NCBI RefSeq assembly: GCF_002208115.1
Contig: NZ_CP020946.1
Coordinates: 310,001 to 374,000, forward strand
DNA length: 64,000 nt
DNA from: Bdellovibrio bacteriovorus
Lineage (GTDB): Bacteria; Bdellovibrionota; Bdellovibrionia; Bdellovibrionales; Bdellovibrionaceae
Reading direction: 5' to 3'
How positions within the stretch are numbered: the first letter of the stretch is position 1; each line of letters starts with the position of its first letter. A program made the position numbers and the translations under genes. This document shows positions 50,681 to 60,393 of this stretch, piece by piece. The notes under the pieces are model-generated. The model was given only the letters and a program-made list of their open reading frames with translations. It made no database searches and was not told where the DNA came from.

Positions 50681-52537
50681 TTAGATGGATTCCTTGTGTT
50701 CTTCCACCAGACTGAGCAGCCGGGCATAAAGATCCATTTTGACCGCCGGGGTCTGTTGCAGTTCCTTATAGAAACGGCCTGTTGGAATTTCCGGCATTCC
50801 GTTTTGTTCAAAGACCAGCTTGTCGATGATCTTCTGGATCTGCTCCATGCTCAGGCCCTTTTTCTTTTCGGTGATGATTTCTTCAACCATCTCGATCAGG
50901 GCGTTGCCGGTGATGCGTTTTTCTGAATTCAGCTTTTCAGCGCGGTCAGAAATGCCTTTAAGAATATGCTCGGGCTTGTTTTTACCAGCCGCCGTCTGAA
51001 CCAGCTCGCGGTACAGGGACTGGAAGTTTTCAATATGACGACGCTGCTTTTCACCCATGCGGGCATCACGGTTCTTGGCAAAACCGGACAGCACCGTCTT
51101 AAAGAAATTGTTTTCAGTCATCCAGCGTTTTTCAAAAGGCAGCGGACTGTCCTGAAGGAACTTTGGATAGTCCCTCATGATCGTGCGCATATTGTACAGC
51201 GCGGGGTGATTTACTCCGTCAGCGACTTTTTCGGTATTGCCGCTGACTTTGCACCTTTCAAAGAATGAATACTCTTTGTCAAAGCGGGCAAACAGACCGT
51301 CTTTGGCCAAAATATGACTGCGCTGGGTTTCATTAAAGCCCATGCGATAAAGAAGTCTTTCGGCGCGTTTGTTATCAAAGACCTTGTTGAAGTTCTGCAC
51401 CGCCGGGTGGTGGGCAAATTCACGCAAAGGCTTTTTCTTTTTGGTTTTAAGGTAATCCACCATTTGCGCAAAGACCTGCACAATCAGACGGGCTTTTTGT
51501 TTTTGCTCGTTCAGATTGGTCGAGAATCTTTCCACGTCATCATAGCGGTATTTGTCATGGCGAATACCAAACTGACGAACACTGCCATAATCAATGATGC
51601 CGGCATCAGCCAGAACGTTGTCACCGTCCCAGTCAAGCCACGCAAAGATATAGTCCGTATCCAGCAGGGCGGTGAATTCACCGAAGGCCTTGGATACTTC
51701 ATGCAGCATTTCATCGTATTTGGCGCTGCCTTTGGGTTTAATATCCCAGGCTTTGTTCATCACCTGACGGTCAATCAGATAGTCTGTGGCAGATTTCAGG
51801 TTATCCAGACGCTCTTGCTTCAGATAAAGGAACAAGTGGGCCGGACGGATCAGGTTTTGAGCCGCACGAACGCCAATGCCGTAACCTTTGCCCAGATCAA
51901 TCACACACAAAACACGTTCAGTGCGCACGCCTTGCAGGTGCATCACTTCAGCCAGAATCGAAGCGCCCAGCAGTTCATCAATTTCAGCCAGACCGCAGCC
52001 ATAGCCAAATTCAGTGCCGCCGGTTTTTAGTGGCTTTTGCGCCGCCACGGCGCCTGGAGCAAGGCACGTCACACCCGTGCCGCGGCTGGAAACATCCCAG
52101 GTCGTACCGCGATGGTAAACAGTGCCGTTCCAGATGCCACGCCCGTCGCCCGAGGTTTTGCCCTGTTTGTTCGAGTGTTGCAGTTGCAGATAGCGGGTGG
52201 CCATGTATTCGTGGGGACGGATGGTGTCAGGATCAATGCGACGGTGAGTGAGTTCGTCGTATTCGTTGATGATTTGCAGAGAGAAAGTCTCAATCAGTTT
52301 TTCCTGAAGATCATCCGTCATTTGATGAGGATGGTCGGAAGGGATCAGTCCCATTTCTTTGGCGAGAATGAAATTGAAATAGGCGACTTTGCCAGTTTGC
52401 AGTTCACGCACTTTATAAGATACAAAGCCGTCTTTTACTGCTTCCATCCAAGGATGCACGCCGTTGAGCTGATCAAAGGACGAATAAAAGTTCGTCACTT
52501 GTTGTAACTTTCTCGCGCCGCTATGTTTCATCGTCAT
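50681..52537 (-). CDS. Divergent SelO-family (UPF0061) pseudokinase-like protein
   Basis: 618 residues from ATG 52537 (AAGGAG 11 bases upstream; an in-frame GTG lies 4 codons earlier). Several segments line up with SelO, the protein AMPylase: SGDGRGIWNG (residues about 129-138; SelO has LGDGRGILLG), GTTWDVSSRGTG (144-155; SelO GTTMDWHLKGAG), ILAEVMHLQGVRTERVL (SelO SEAMHYLGIPTTRAL), DGDNVLADAGIIDYG (304-318; SelO NTDN...LDYG) and the following R-H-D-K...Y-R-Y-D. The metal-binding N/D positions are conserved, but the SelO catalytic lysine (LKGAG) is replaced by arginine (SSRGTG). It is 140 residues longer than E. coli SelO. Activity is therefore uncertain. The alignment is by eye. Confidence 0.62.
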   Translation of the reverse strand: MTMKHSGARKLQQVTNFYSSFDQLNGVHPWMEAVKDGFVSYKVRELQTGKVAYFNFILAKEMGLIPSDHPHQMTDDLQEKLIETFSLQIINEYDELTHRRIDPDTIRPHEYMATRYLQLQHSNKQGKTSGDGRGIWNGTVYHRGTTWDVSSRGTGVTCLAPGAVAAQKPLKTGGTEFGYGCGLAEIDELLGASILAEVMHLQGVRTERVLCVIDLGKGYGIGVRAAQNLIRPAHLFLYLKQERLDNLKSATDYLIDRQVMNKAWDIKPKGSAKYDEMLHEVSKAFGEFTALLDTDYIFAWLDWDGDNVLADAGIIDYGSVRQFGIRHDKYRYDDVERFSTNLNEQKQKARLIVQVFAQMVDYLKTKKKKPLREFAHHPAVQNFNKVFDNKRAERLLYRMGFNETQRSHILAKDGLFARFDKEYSFFERCKVSGNTEKVADGVNHPALYNMRTIMRDYPKFLQDSPLPFEKRWMTENNFFKTVLSGFAKNRDARMGEKQRRHIENFQSLYRELVQTAAGKNKPEHILKGISDRAEKLNSEKRITGNALIEMVEEIITEKKKGLSMEQIQKIIDKLVFEQNGMPEIPTGRFYKELQQTPAVKMDLYARLLSLVEEHKESI

Positions 52538-52661
52538 GAGATTCCACACTCCTTGTAGAAAAATGAGACACTCTTCATATCGGCAAGCCAGGCCTGCACT
52601 TTAATATTAAGCCCTAAAAAAGTTATTCCGAATACTAGACTGGACATAATAAGGGGACTTC

Positions 52662-53288
52662 ATGAAGACATCTGGCTTTTTACTTCTAGTGCTGATCTCA
52701 ACGACCTCCTTTGCCCTGAAGCGCGACCCGCCGGGAAAGCTGCTGCGACCGCAGTTTTCAGCTTCGCAACCTTGCGAGAACCGTCCCGACTTCCTGACTG
52801 AGATCCGCAGTGAGTTCGTCGGTTCCCTGAAGCACCTGCCAGAAACGGTTTTGGTGGCCCGGGATGTGGAATATTATGTGGAAGGCAAGGCTGACGCGGA
52901 AAATCTGCGCATGCATGGTTACCAGTCCTTTATGAAAGCTCCCGCAACGCCAGCCAAAGTCCTTTGTGGCAGCACCGCTCAGGACCTTAGCCAGAGGTTT
53001 TCTTTGATGGCTCCCACTTTGATCGACACTCACAAGGAAAACCGCGTGGGACAAAGCTTGTGGCAGTTTCAGTTGCTGACGGACTCTCAGCGTTTTTCAT
53101 TCTGGAATTTGAAGACTGCGGGCCTGCGCGGGGGTGAAAGCCTGGAGGACTGGATCAAAAGCAGCGGAGCTCAGTATAAGATCTATCAAAAGACCCACAC
53201 CGAGTATGAGTTGATGCTGATTAAAACTGAGGGCAACGTGACTCAGTATCTGTCCGTTCGCTATGACTCGGTTCCGAATCTGAAATAG
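52662..53288 (+). CDS. Secreted protein, unknown function
   Basis: 208 residues. Signal peptide (TSGFLLLVLISTTSFA). Basic N-terminus of the mature protein (LKRDPPGKLLRPQF), two cysteines (QPCENR and VLCGST), mixed alpha/beta composition. AAGGGG precedes the ATG. Convergent with the following gene; no family recognised. Confidence 0.7.
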   Translation: MKTSGFLLLVLISTTSFALKRDPPGKLLRPQFSASQPCENRPDFLTEIRSEFVGSLKHLPETVLVARDVEYYVEGKADAENLRMHGYQSFMKAPATPAKVLCGSTAQDLSQRFSLMAPTLIDTHKENRVGQSLWQFQLLTDSQRFSFWNLKTAGLRGGESLEDWIKSSGAQYKIYQKTHTEYELMLIKTEGNVTQYLSVRYDSVPNLK

Positions 53289-53308
53289 CGCTGGCCTTTG
53301 GTGGGGGA

Positions 53309-53845
53309 TTAAAGGCGACGACGGAAGTAGCCTGGATATTCCAGCACTAGACAGTCTTTATCCACTGTGAGGTCCGCGCTGAAGTGGACCTCTTTTGTTT
53401 TGGCATCGATGGATTCAAAGCGATAGATGCTTTGTTCCGGTGTGTTCTTCAGTTCGGTATATCGCTGGCTGGCTTTTTTGGTTTTAAACTGCAAAGCATC
53501 AACCCAGGTCACTTCAATTTCATAGACTTGCAAAAACTGCGAGCGCATCCATTGAATTGGCAGGGTGTTGGTGAATGGAGACGGAAAAATATCCACAAAC
53601 AGGGAATCAATCAGGTCCGAAACGCCGACCTTTTGGTTCGGATGGGTTAACGACTGCACGTGAAAGTTCTGTACGCTGTAGGAATCATCCATGGTGATGC
53701 TGTACTTGATGCGCTGAAGTTTTCCGGCTGAATCAGGGTAAACCAGCAGGGAGTCAGCGAAGATGTTATCTCCGGCTGTTTTCAGCACCAGATGTTCAAA
53801 CCCGACTCCCTTCAGGGATTCCCATACAACGTCCTGCACTTGCAT
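53309..53845 (-). CDS. Putative glycolipid-binding family (DUF1089-like) protein
   Basis: 178 residues, cytoplasmic. Features fit PF06475 as I remember it: a W near the start (VVWESLKGVGFEHLVLK), LQRIKYSITMDDS, FTNTLPIQWMRS (the family's F-T-N-T-L-P-I), then ASQRYTEL and the terminal LVLEYPGYFRRR. Ligand and role are not established in general. ATG 53845 is favoured by GAGGTG 6 bases upstream; a GTG start 9 bases earlier is in frame. The gene is divergent from the histidine kinase gene. Confidence 0.65.
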   Translation of the reverse strand: MQVQDVVWESLKGVGFEHLVLKTAGDNIFADSLLVYPDSAGKLQRIKYSITMDDSYSVQNFHVQSLTHPNQKVGVSDLIDSLFVDIFPSPFTNTLPIQWMRSQFLQVYEIEVTWVDALQFKTKKASQRYTELKNTPEQSIYRFESIDAKTKEVHFSADLTVDKDCLVLEYPGYFRRRL

Positions 53846-53980
53846 ACCCACCACCTCGTACGTCTAACAGGATAACACAGAGAGATTTGTCTGGTCCGGG
53901 AAAATGTTCGGGAAACTGCCAAACGTTTTGACAGCTCGGATTTCCGCTTCATGGTGAGATCCAAAATCCGATAAGAATAC

Positions 53981-56497
53981 ATGGGCTCAGCATCGTTTCT
54001 TAAAAATCTGCTGACACGCTTTGGAGTGGAGTTCGGTCTGATGGGTCTCATCGGGTTGGGGCTTCTTACGTTCCAGCACCCCGAGCTTTTAAAGCTGAGC
54101 CAGTACTCTGAACGACCTTTGAGTGAACTGACCGAAGTGCTTCGCACAACAGAGCAGATTCTGGTGCGCGCCGAAGCGGCCCAGGATCGATTCCTGGTGT
54201 CCCGTCAGCCCACCGACTTGCAGTCTTATAACAGTGAAATCACCGCTTTGAACGGGCAACTGGCCAGAATGTCGCAATTGGTGCGCAACAAACCCCGCGA
54301 ACACGCCATGGCCGTAAAGCTGGGGCATCTGATTCGGGCGCACATTGAAACGGCCAACACGCAAGTGATGAATCCGCAGCGCCGTCCGGCGCAGACCGAA
54401 GAGTCTTTGGATAAAACCCGCTATCAGATCCGCCATCAACTGGTCGAGATGCAGGCGGCGTCCGCACCCGCGATTAAATTCAAACCCACCAAAGAAGGTA
54501 AGAACTTCCTGCTGGGCTTGTGTGCGGCGATTGCTTTGATCGTGGTCAGTCGTGTTTTGCAAAGAAAAGAACAGCGCGAAACCCGCAAGGCTGTGGAAGC
54601 CCTGCAGGGAAAATCCATTCTGCTGGATACAATCCTGAATTCCATGAGCGAGGCCCTGATCGTCGTGGATCAGAATGGCTGGTTTACCCATTACAATGCA
54701 GCCGCGCAACGAATCATCGGCTCCCGGATCAAGGAAATTGCAACTGATTCCAGTGTGGAACAGTTGGGGTTCTTTAATCTTGAGGCCGGTCGCCCGTTCA
54801 CGCGGAAAGAGCTGCCGTTGTATCGTGCGCTTAGTGGTGATCGCGTGGATGATCAGGAGATTTTTGTTCAAAATGCCGAGCATCCAGACGGAATTTATAT
54901 TTCTCTTTCCAGCCGTCCGCTGAACGACATTGACGGCGGCATATCCGGCGCCCTGATTGTGTTTAAGGATATCAGCCGTCGCAAGATGGTCGAACAGGAA
55001 TGGATCCGCGCCCGTGAGGCCGCGTTAGAGGCGTCTCAGAAAAAATCGGATTTCCTTGCGGCGATGAGCCACGAAATCCGCACGCCGATGAATGGCGTGA
55101 TCGGTATGACGACGTTGTTGGCGGACACGCATCTGAATCCGGAACAGACCGACTATGTCGGAAATATCAAACGTTCGGCGGAGTCCTTGTTGATGCTGAT
55201 CAATGATCTTTTGGATCATTCAAAAATCGAAGCGGGCAAGATCCGCCTGGATCCGCAGCCGCTGGATCTGCAGTTCCTGGTGGAAGACGTGCTGGAGATG
55301 TTCAAGCCCACGGTGGCGGAAAAGAACATCGGTCTTGAGTGCCGCTTTGATGGCCGGAATCTTTGGCATTACCGCGCCGATGCCGGACGCCTGCGCCAGA
55401 TTCTGGTGAATCTGATGGGGAACGCGGTGAAGTTCACGGAAAAAGGCTTTGTCCGTCTGGAAGTTTCCAGTCGTGGCGACAGCGACGGCAAAACGGCATT
55501 GTTGTTTGAAATTAAGGACACCGGTCAGGGACTGCAAGAGCATGAAAAGCGCTCGCTGTTCCAGAAGTACTTCCAGGCAAAAGCCGGAATGAAGTTTGGT
55601 GGCACAGGGTTGGGGCTTTCCATTTGTAAACAGCTTGTGGATCTGATGGGTGGCGAGATTGGCGTTGAAAGTGTGCCCGGTGTCGGATCCAATTTCTGGT
55701 TTATGGTGAACCTTGAAGAATGCGCGGGGGAAGTGCAGCTGCAGAGTTCAGAGATTCGTTTTGCCAAGATTTTCTCAGGCCATGTGCTGGTCGCTGAAGA
55801 TCAGATCGTCAATCAGCGGGTGGCTGAAAGTTATCTGACCAAGCTGGGTTTGAAAGTGGAAATCGCCGGCAACGGTCAGATCGCTTTGGAAAAAGCCCGC
55901 AGCAAGTCCTATGACTTGATCTTTATGGACTGCCAGATGCCAGTCTTAAATGGCTATGAAGCGACAAAGCAGCTTCGCCTGTTGGAAAACACCCTGGGCC
56001 GCAAAACCCCGGTGGTGGCGCTCACAGCCGAGGGCACCAGTGGTGAACGAAAGAGCTGCTATGAAGCAGGCATGGACGACTTTTTGACGAAGCCTTTGGA
56101 GCTTCATAAACTGATCGCGACCTTGCATCGCTGGTTGAAGCCGTCAGAGAAAAATCTGGATCTGAAAGCTTTGGAGAGTCTGAAAGATCTGATTTCAAAT
56201 GATCGCAGCCTGACAGAAGTGCTGATCGAGGATCTGGAGCAAACAGGGCCTGTGTTGTTGCACGAAATTCGTGAGGGTATCGAGGCCAGGAACCTGGAAA
56301 AGATCTCTGAAGCGGCCCACGCTCTGAAATCCAGTGCGGCGACTTTGGGGGCCAAACAGGTGTCTGAGCTTTGTCAGAAGCTGGAGGATCTGCAGGACTT
56401 TACCGAAGCAGAGTTTTTACTGAAACAGACGGAACGCAAGTTTTTTGAAAGTCTTTCGGAGTTAAAGACATACTCCTCCAGAGTGAGGGCGGCATAA
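53981..56497 (+). CDS. Hybrid sensor histidine kinase with receiver and HPt domains
   Basis: 838 residues. Two membrane helices (near residues 16-30 and about 172-190) enclose a helical periplasmic sensor region of about 140 residues. Then: a PAS domain (about 205-335), HisKA with phospho-acceptor H364 ([19 protein letters not shown]), an ATPase domain ([32 protein letters not shown]), a receiver with D650 ([18 protein letters not shown]) and a C-terminal HPt with H780 ([15 protein letters not shown]). This is a multistep phosphorelay kinase. Signal unknown. It lies one base upstream of the response-regulator gene, its likely partner. Confidence 0.93.
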   Translation: MGSASFLKNLLTRFGVEFGLMGLIGLGLLTFQHPELLKLSQYSERPLSELTEVLRTTEQILVRAEAAQDRFLVSRQPTDLQSYNSEITALNGQLARMSQLVRNKPREHAMAVKLGHLIRAHIETANTQVMNPQRRPAQTEESLDKTRYQIRHQLVEMQAASAPAIKFKPTKEGKNFLLGLCAAIALIVVSRVLQRKEQRETRKAVEALQGKSILLDTILNSMSEALIVVDQNGWFTHYNAAAQRIIGSRIKEIATDSSVEQLGFFNLEAGRPFTRKELPLYRALSGDRVDDQEIFVQNAEHPDGIYISLSSRPLNDIDGGISGALIVFKDISRRKMVEQEWIRAREAALEASQKKSDFLAAMSHEIRTPMNGVIGMTTLLADTHLNPEQTDYVGNIKRSAESLLMLINDLLDHSKIEAGKIRLDPQPLDLQFLVEDVLEMFKPTVAEKNIGLECRFDGRNLWHYRADAGRLRQILVNLMGNAVKFTEKGFVRLEVSSRGDSDGKTALLFEIKDTGQGLQEHEKRSLFQKYFQAKAGMKFGGTGLGLSICKQLVDLMGGEIGVESVPGVGSNFWFMVNLEECAGEVQLQSSEIRFAKIFSGHVLVAEDQIVNQRVAESYLTKLGLKVEIAGNGQIALEKARSKSYDLIFMDCQMPVLNGYEATKQLRLLENTLGRKTPVVALTAEGTSGERKSCYEAGMDDFLTKPLELHKLIATLHRWLKPSEKNLDLKALESLKDLISNDRSLTEVLIEDLEQTGPVLLHEIREGIEARNLEKISEAAHALKSSAATLGAKQVSELCQKLEDLQDFTEAEFLLKQTERKFFESLSELKTYSSRVRAA

Positions 56498-56498
56498 G

Positions 56499-57188
56499 AT
56501 GGCTAAAATACTGATCGTGGATGATCAAAAAAGTGTGTTACTGACTTTAGAGGCTCTGTTGATCAAGGACAATCACCTGGTCACGGCCTGCATGAATTCG
56601 ATTGATGCTTTGGATAAGCTGACCAATGAACATTTTGATCTGATGATCACAGATGCCATCATGCCGGGCGGAGCCACCGGTTATGCCCTGATTCGCACGG
56701 TTCGCAGCAATCCCCAACTGGCGCACCTGCCGGTGATTTTGCTGACGGGGAAGAGGGAAAAGGCTGATATCGAACGAGGCATTGAATCCGGCGCGAATGA
56801 CTATGTGGTGAAACCAGTGGACCCGGAGCTGCTTTCTGCCAAGATTCAAAACCTGCTGGCGAAAACTGAGAAAGACACTGCTCACTTTGTTGAAGCCCCC
56901 GTGCATGCGAAGGCCGAATGGGAAACCAAGACAGAGATCATGGCGGTGTCTGAGCTGGGGATGACAATCAAATCAAACATTCCGATGCCTTTGGGGATGG
57001 TGACCCGAATTTCCAGCAGCCTTTATGAAGACATTGGTATCAGCAAGGTGCCGTTGAGAATTACGGCCTGCGAGGAAACCAAAACCGCGACCGAAACCTT
57101 TTATAAGATCCAGGTGCATTTTGTTGGTTTGACGGAAAAAGAACTGACACCACTGCGTCTGTGGATTCGTTCCAAAAAGACGTTTTAG
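56499..57188 (+). CDS. Response regulator with degenerate PilZ-like output
   Basis: 229 residues. Receiver domain with acidic pocket (VDDQKS), D52 phospho-acceptor (DLMITDAIMPGG), T/S and K105 (VVKPVDPEL). The C-terminal 100 residues look like a PilZ domain: AEWETKTEIMAVSELGMTI resembles the (D/N)-x-S-x-x-G motif, but the usual R-x-x-x-R for c-di-GMP binding is not evident. Adjacent to the hybrid kinase, so phosphate may reach it through the HPt. It may link sensing to motility or c-di-GMP-type control. Its stop overlaps that of the convergent ATP-grasp gene. Confidence 0.85.
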   Translation: MAKILIVDDQKSVLLTLEALLIKDNHLVTACMNSIDALDKLTNEHFDLMITDAIMPGGATGYALIRTVRSNPQLAHLPVILLTGKREKADIERGIESGANDYVVKPVDPELLSAKIQNLLAKTEKDTAHFVEAPVHAKAEWETKTEIMAVSELGMTIKSNIPMPLGMVTRISSSLYEDIGISKVPLRITACEETKTATETFYKIQVHFVGLTEKELTPLRLWIRSKKTF

Positions 57189-58348
57189 AGTTTCACCGTC
57201 GCAAAGCCGCCGTAGGTGGTGCGCAGATTCGTGACCTGTCCCTGATAGAGTCTTGCCAGAACCATTTGCATACGCCCCTGATAAGCATAACAACGCAGAT
57301 CATACTTGAAAGCCTGAGGTCCTTCCGGCGTTTCAAAGGTTTGTTCCGGAGCTGGCATGTATTCCTGCGCAATCATATCCTGACCCACGATCTTGTCATA
57401 GGTGCTGCGGCTGATGGTGCCGCCGCGATAGGACTGTTTGGAGCCAAAGGCGTTTTTCGGTTTAAAGAAGAACTTTTTGCGATTGCCCCAGATTTCGTCG
57501 GCACGCTCGGTGCTGATATCAAAGGATTCCGGCACCGCTGTGCGAACCAGGTTCAGATCCTCGCCAGTAAGACCCTGGCTTTCAAGGAATCCAGGGGTGC
57601 CCCAGTCGATCAGGCGCTGCTTATCAGCCAGCATCAGATATTCAAACGGATTCGGTGACAGGCACGCGTCACGGCTCAGGAACTTTTCACGCAAAACAGA
57701 ACTGGAGGGTTCGGTCAGGAAAAAGTCTGTGTGACGGTTGTAAATAAAGTCCGGATGGAAGTCCTTGAACAGCTCGCGATAGTCGACAATGCGGGAATCC
57801 CAGCCGAAGGATTTGAACAGCTCGTTGTAAGCCAGGAACTCAACATACAGTCTTTGCTGGAAAGGGGCATCGTCGGTGATCGCCACTTTGAAGCCGGGGC
57901 CGGCTTTTTTCCCCTGCAGCTCCATTTCCGTTTCGATGGAGCGGCGAATTTCTTCAGGATTGAAATCGGGAACCGGAAGAGAATGCCCCTTCATGCGGTA
58001 CATTTCATAGCCCAGGATCAGAAAAGCGGCGTTGGTGTTCACTTCGATGAGCTTCAGATTCTGATGCTCGTCCAGGTGAAAATCATAGCTCATCATGATG
58101 GATTTATTGCCCGGGTCCTTCAGACCTTTTTCGGCAATCAAAGACTGGTAGTGCTGCAGATAAGAGGGCTGCTGGCGCATGTTGTACAGAGCAGAGATGA
58201 TCTTTTGCGCCTTCTGAATCACGTCCGGGGACAGAGCCACGGTAAACGGTGAAATCAGATTTTCAGAAACGATGTCCTCAAGAGGCTCTTTTTCAAGCCC
58301 CTTGTAGGAAGAACGAAGCTGCTGGATATAGTCAGCCTTCAGATTCAT
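57185..58348 (-). CDS. ATP-grasp ligase-like protein
   Basis: 387 residues. Features of ATP-grasp enzymes: LKLIEVNTNAAF (acidic metal site), KKFFFKPKNAFGSKQSYRGG (lysine and glycine loop for ATP), MIAQEYMPAPEQ and the C-terminal FKYDLRCYAYQGRMQMVLARLY ...VTNLRTTYGGFATV. Such enzymes join a carboxylate to an amine or thiol using ATP. The layout recalls glutathione-type or glutathionylspermidine-type ligases but I cannot name the substrate. It follows the peroxiredoxin gene by only 2 bases, so the two are co-expressed. The start at 58348 lacks a strong ribosome-binding site, consistent with coupling to the upstream gene. Confidence 0.7.
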   Translation of the reverse strand: MNLKADYIQQLRSSYKGLEKEPLEDIVSENLISPFTVALSPDVIQKAQKIISALYNMRQQPSYLQHYQSLIAEKGLKDPGNKSIMMSYDFHLDEHQNLKLIEVNTNAAFLILGYEMYRMKGHSLPVPDFNPEEIRRSIETEMELQGKKAGPGFKVAITDDAPFQQRLYVEFLAYNELFKSFGWDSRIVDYRELFKDFHPDFIYNRHTDFFLTEPSSSVLREKFLSRDACLSPNPFEYLMLADKQRLIDWGTPGFLESQGLTGEDLNLVRTAVPESFDISTERADEIWGNRKKFFFKPKNAFGSKQSYRGGTISRSTYDKIVGQDMIAQEYMPAPEQTFETPEGPQAFKYDLRCYAYQGRMQMVLARLYQGQVTNLRTTYGGFATVKL

Positions 58349-58350
58349 GG

Positions 58351-58878
58351 TTACTTCAGTGGAGTGATGTGTTCGTCGCCCACTTTCCAGCCGGCCTGGC
58401 AAAGCTCTCCGGTCTGGCAGCCCTGAAGCACGCGCAGGATTTCTTTAGCATCACGGCCCACGGATGTATTGTGGATGCCCATGTACTGAATTTTTTGGTC
58501 TGGATCGATGATGAAGGTGCCGCGGGTCGCAATACCACGATCTTCAAACAGCACGCCGTAATCACGGGCAATACGTTTTGTCAGATCGGCCATCAGTGGA
58601 TAACCCAGGTTTCCAAGGTCATCACGCAACCAGCGTTTGTGAGAGTGTACAGAGTCCACGCTGCAACCGATAACAGTCGCACCCGCATTGTGGAATTCCT
58701 TCAGGTGCTCGCGGAACTGAGTCAGTTCCGTCGGGCATACGAAAGTGAAATCCAGCGGATAGAAGAACAGAACCACCCATTTACCTTTGAAGTCGTTCAG
58801 TGAAATATCTGTAACTTCGCCGCCATCAAACACAGCCTGAGCTGCAAAGTGCGGAGCGGGTTGATTAATCATTGGCAT
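58351..58878 (-). CDS. 2-Cys peroxiredoxin (AhpC/TSA family)
   Basis: 175 residues. It reduces peroxides. Peroxidatic cysteine C48 in DFTFVCPTEL with the conserved threonine; a resolving cysteine is probably C160 in the GELCQAGW segment (another, C153, lies nearby). It lacks a reductase domain, so a thioredoxin-like or AhpF-like partner is needed. First gene of a two-gene unit with the ATP-grasp protein, divergent from exonuclease III over 60 bases. Confidence 0.93.
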   Translation of the reverse strand: MPMINQPAPHFAAQAVFDGGEVTDISLNDFKGKWVVLFFYPLDFTFVCPTELTQFREHLKEFHNAGATVIGCSVDSVHSHKRWLRDDLGNLGYPLMADLTKRIARDYGVLFEDRGIATRGTFIIDPDQKIQYMGIHNTSVGRDAKEILRVLQGCQTGELCQAGWKVGDEHITPLK

Positions 58879-58938
58879 AGATGTGTCTCCTTGCTATTAA
58901 TTGATGCCTTTGATGGTGTGGAAACTCAAGGAGAAACT

Positions 58939-59706
58939 GTGAAAATCATCTCTTGGAATGTGAATGGAATTAGGGCTTGTCACAAGAAAGGTCTTCTCGA
59001 TTTTGTGAACAGGGAAAAGCCGGATATTTTCTGTATTCAGGAGACAAAAGCTCACATTGATCAGGTGGAAAATGAACTGAAGAAACTCACCTGGAATCAT
59101 TCTTACTGGTCCTCGGCTGTTAAAAAAGGTTATTCGGGCGTGGCGACGTTTGTGAATGAAGAGCCAAAAAACGTGGAATACGGCTGGGGTATTTCTGAAT
59201 ACCAGTCAGAAGGCCGCATCATCATTTCCGATCACGGTCCTTTTGATCTGTACAACATCTATTTCCCGAACGGCGGTTCCGGCGATGTTCGTCATAACTT
59301 CAAGCAACAATTTCTGAAAGATCTGAATCTGCATCTGAAAGAAAAGCTGGCGACCGGACGTCAGGTGGTTGTGGTCGGGGATTATAACGTGGCTCACGAG
59401 GCCATCGACGTCCATGATCCTGTCCGTCTGTCCAAAGTCAGCGGCTTCTTCCCTGAAGAACGTGCCTGGTTTGATTCATTCGTGGACCTTGGTTTCATCG
59501 ACACCTTCCGTTATTTCAAGCCGTCCGAAGCAAAGCGTTACTCCTGGTGGGATTATCGCCAAATGGCACGCATTTCAAACCGCGGCTGGAGAATTGACTA
59601 CATCTGTGTCTCAAAAGGCCTTGAGAAATACCTGGCTTCAGCAGATATTCTCGACCAAGTCGAAGGCTCGGACCACTGCCCGGTCGTAGCCACTTTGGAT
59701 ATCTAG
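58939..59706 (+). CDS. xthA: Exodeoxyribonuclease III
   Basis: 255 residues from GTG 58939, supported by AAGGAG 6 bases upstream and by the family N-terminus VKIISWNVNGIRA. It nicks DNA at abasic sites and removes 3' blocks. Motifs: IFCIQETKA (catalytic glutamate), YNIYFPNGGSG, VVGDYNVAHEAIDVHDP, and the C-terminal GWRIDYICVSKG and EGSDHCPVVATL (catalytic D-H). Shares its promoter region with the peroxiredoxin gene, suggesting joint response to oxidative damage. Confidence 0.95.
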   Translation: MKIISWNVNGIRACHKKGLLDFVNREKPDIFCIQETKAHIDQVENELKKLTWNHSYWSSAVKKGYSGVATFVNEEPKNVEYGWGISEYQSEGRIIISDHGPFDLYNIYFPNGGSGDVRHNFKQQFLKDLNLHLKEKLATGRQVVVVGDYNVAHEAIDVHDPVRLSKVSGFFPEERAWFDSFVDLGFIDTFRYFKPSEAKRYSWWDYRQMARISNRGWRIDYICVSKGLEKYLASADILDQVEGSDHCPVVATLDI

Positions 59707-59722
59707 AAAAAGGGGTCCACAA

Positions 59723-60304
59723 ATGATCATGATTCCATTTCCATTCATCGTTGCAGAGCTGGTGATCTTTTTCCTGGCCGTGCAAGAGTGGGGTTTCCTG
59801 AACACGCTGGGCCTGTACTTGCTGCCCTGCCTGCTGGGCTTCCTGATCATGACCACCGTAGGCCGCGTGGCTTTGATGAGCCTGCAAACCTCCATGATGC
59901 GCGGGCAACAACCCGGAAATAAAATCCTTCATTCCGGCGCTTTGTTCCTGTCAGGTTTGCTGTTCCTGATTCCAAGCTTCTTCGCCCGAGTCGTTGCAGT
60001 GGTTTTGTTCCTTCCAGGTCTTCGCCATCTGGCCATCTGGAGATTCAAAACCTACATGGCCAAAAAAATGTCCCAGGGCTCTGCCAGAGTCTTCAATTTC
60101 GGCGGCGGACCTTTCGGCTTCGGCGCAGGAATGGGCGGCATGGGTAACGGCCAAGCCAACAACGGCTTCCGCTACTACGAATTCAGAAATCAAGGCGGCG
60201 GCTTCGAAGAAGTAAGAGAAGAACGCGAAATTCAGGCCGAAGTATTGGACGTAACACCTCTAGAGATCACCCACGAAGACAGCAAACCAAAAGAAGACAA
60301 ATAA
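59723..60304 (+). CDS. fxsA: FxsA-family inner-membrane protein
   Basis: 193 residues. Three hydrophobic segments (PFPFIVAELVIFFLAVQ; LLPCLLGFLIMTTVG; ILHSGALFLSGLLFLIP) and a following one near residue 90 match FxsA, a membrane protein named for suppressing F exclusion of phage T7. The tail is Gly-rich then charged (EEVREEREIQAEVLDVTP), again as in the family. Its role in most bacteria is unknown. It lies 17 bases downstream of xthA and may be co-transcribed. Confidence 0.88.
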   Translation: MIMIPFPFIVAELVIFFLAVQEWGFLNTLGLYLLPCLLGFLIMTTVGRVALMSLQTSMMRGQQPGNKILHSGALFLSGLLFLIPSFFARVVAVVLFLPGLRHLAIWRFKTYMAKKMSQGSARVFNFGGGPFGFGAGMGGMGNGQANNGFRYYEFRNQGGGFEEVREEREIQAEVLDVTPLEITHEDSKPKEDK

Positions 60305-60393
60305 GCGAGCTTCCCCAATTCAGAGGCCTTTGAAGGACCTCAAGAACCAGTAAAACTAGTCTTAAGATCCGTTTAAAGCTCCTCAAAAAACGA

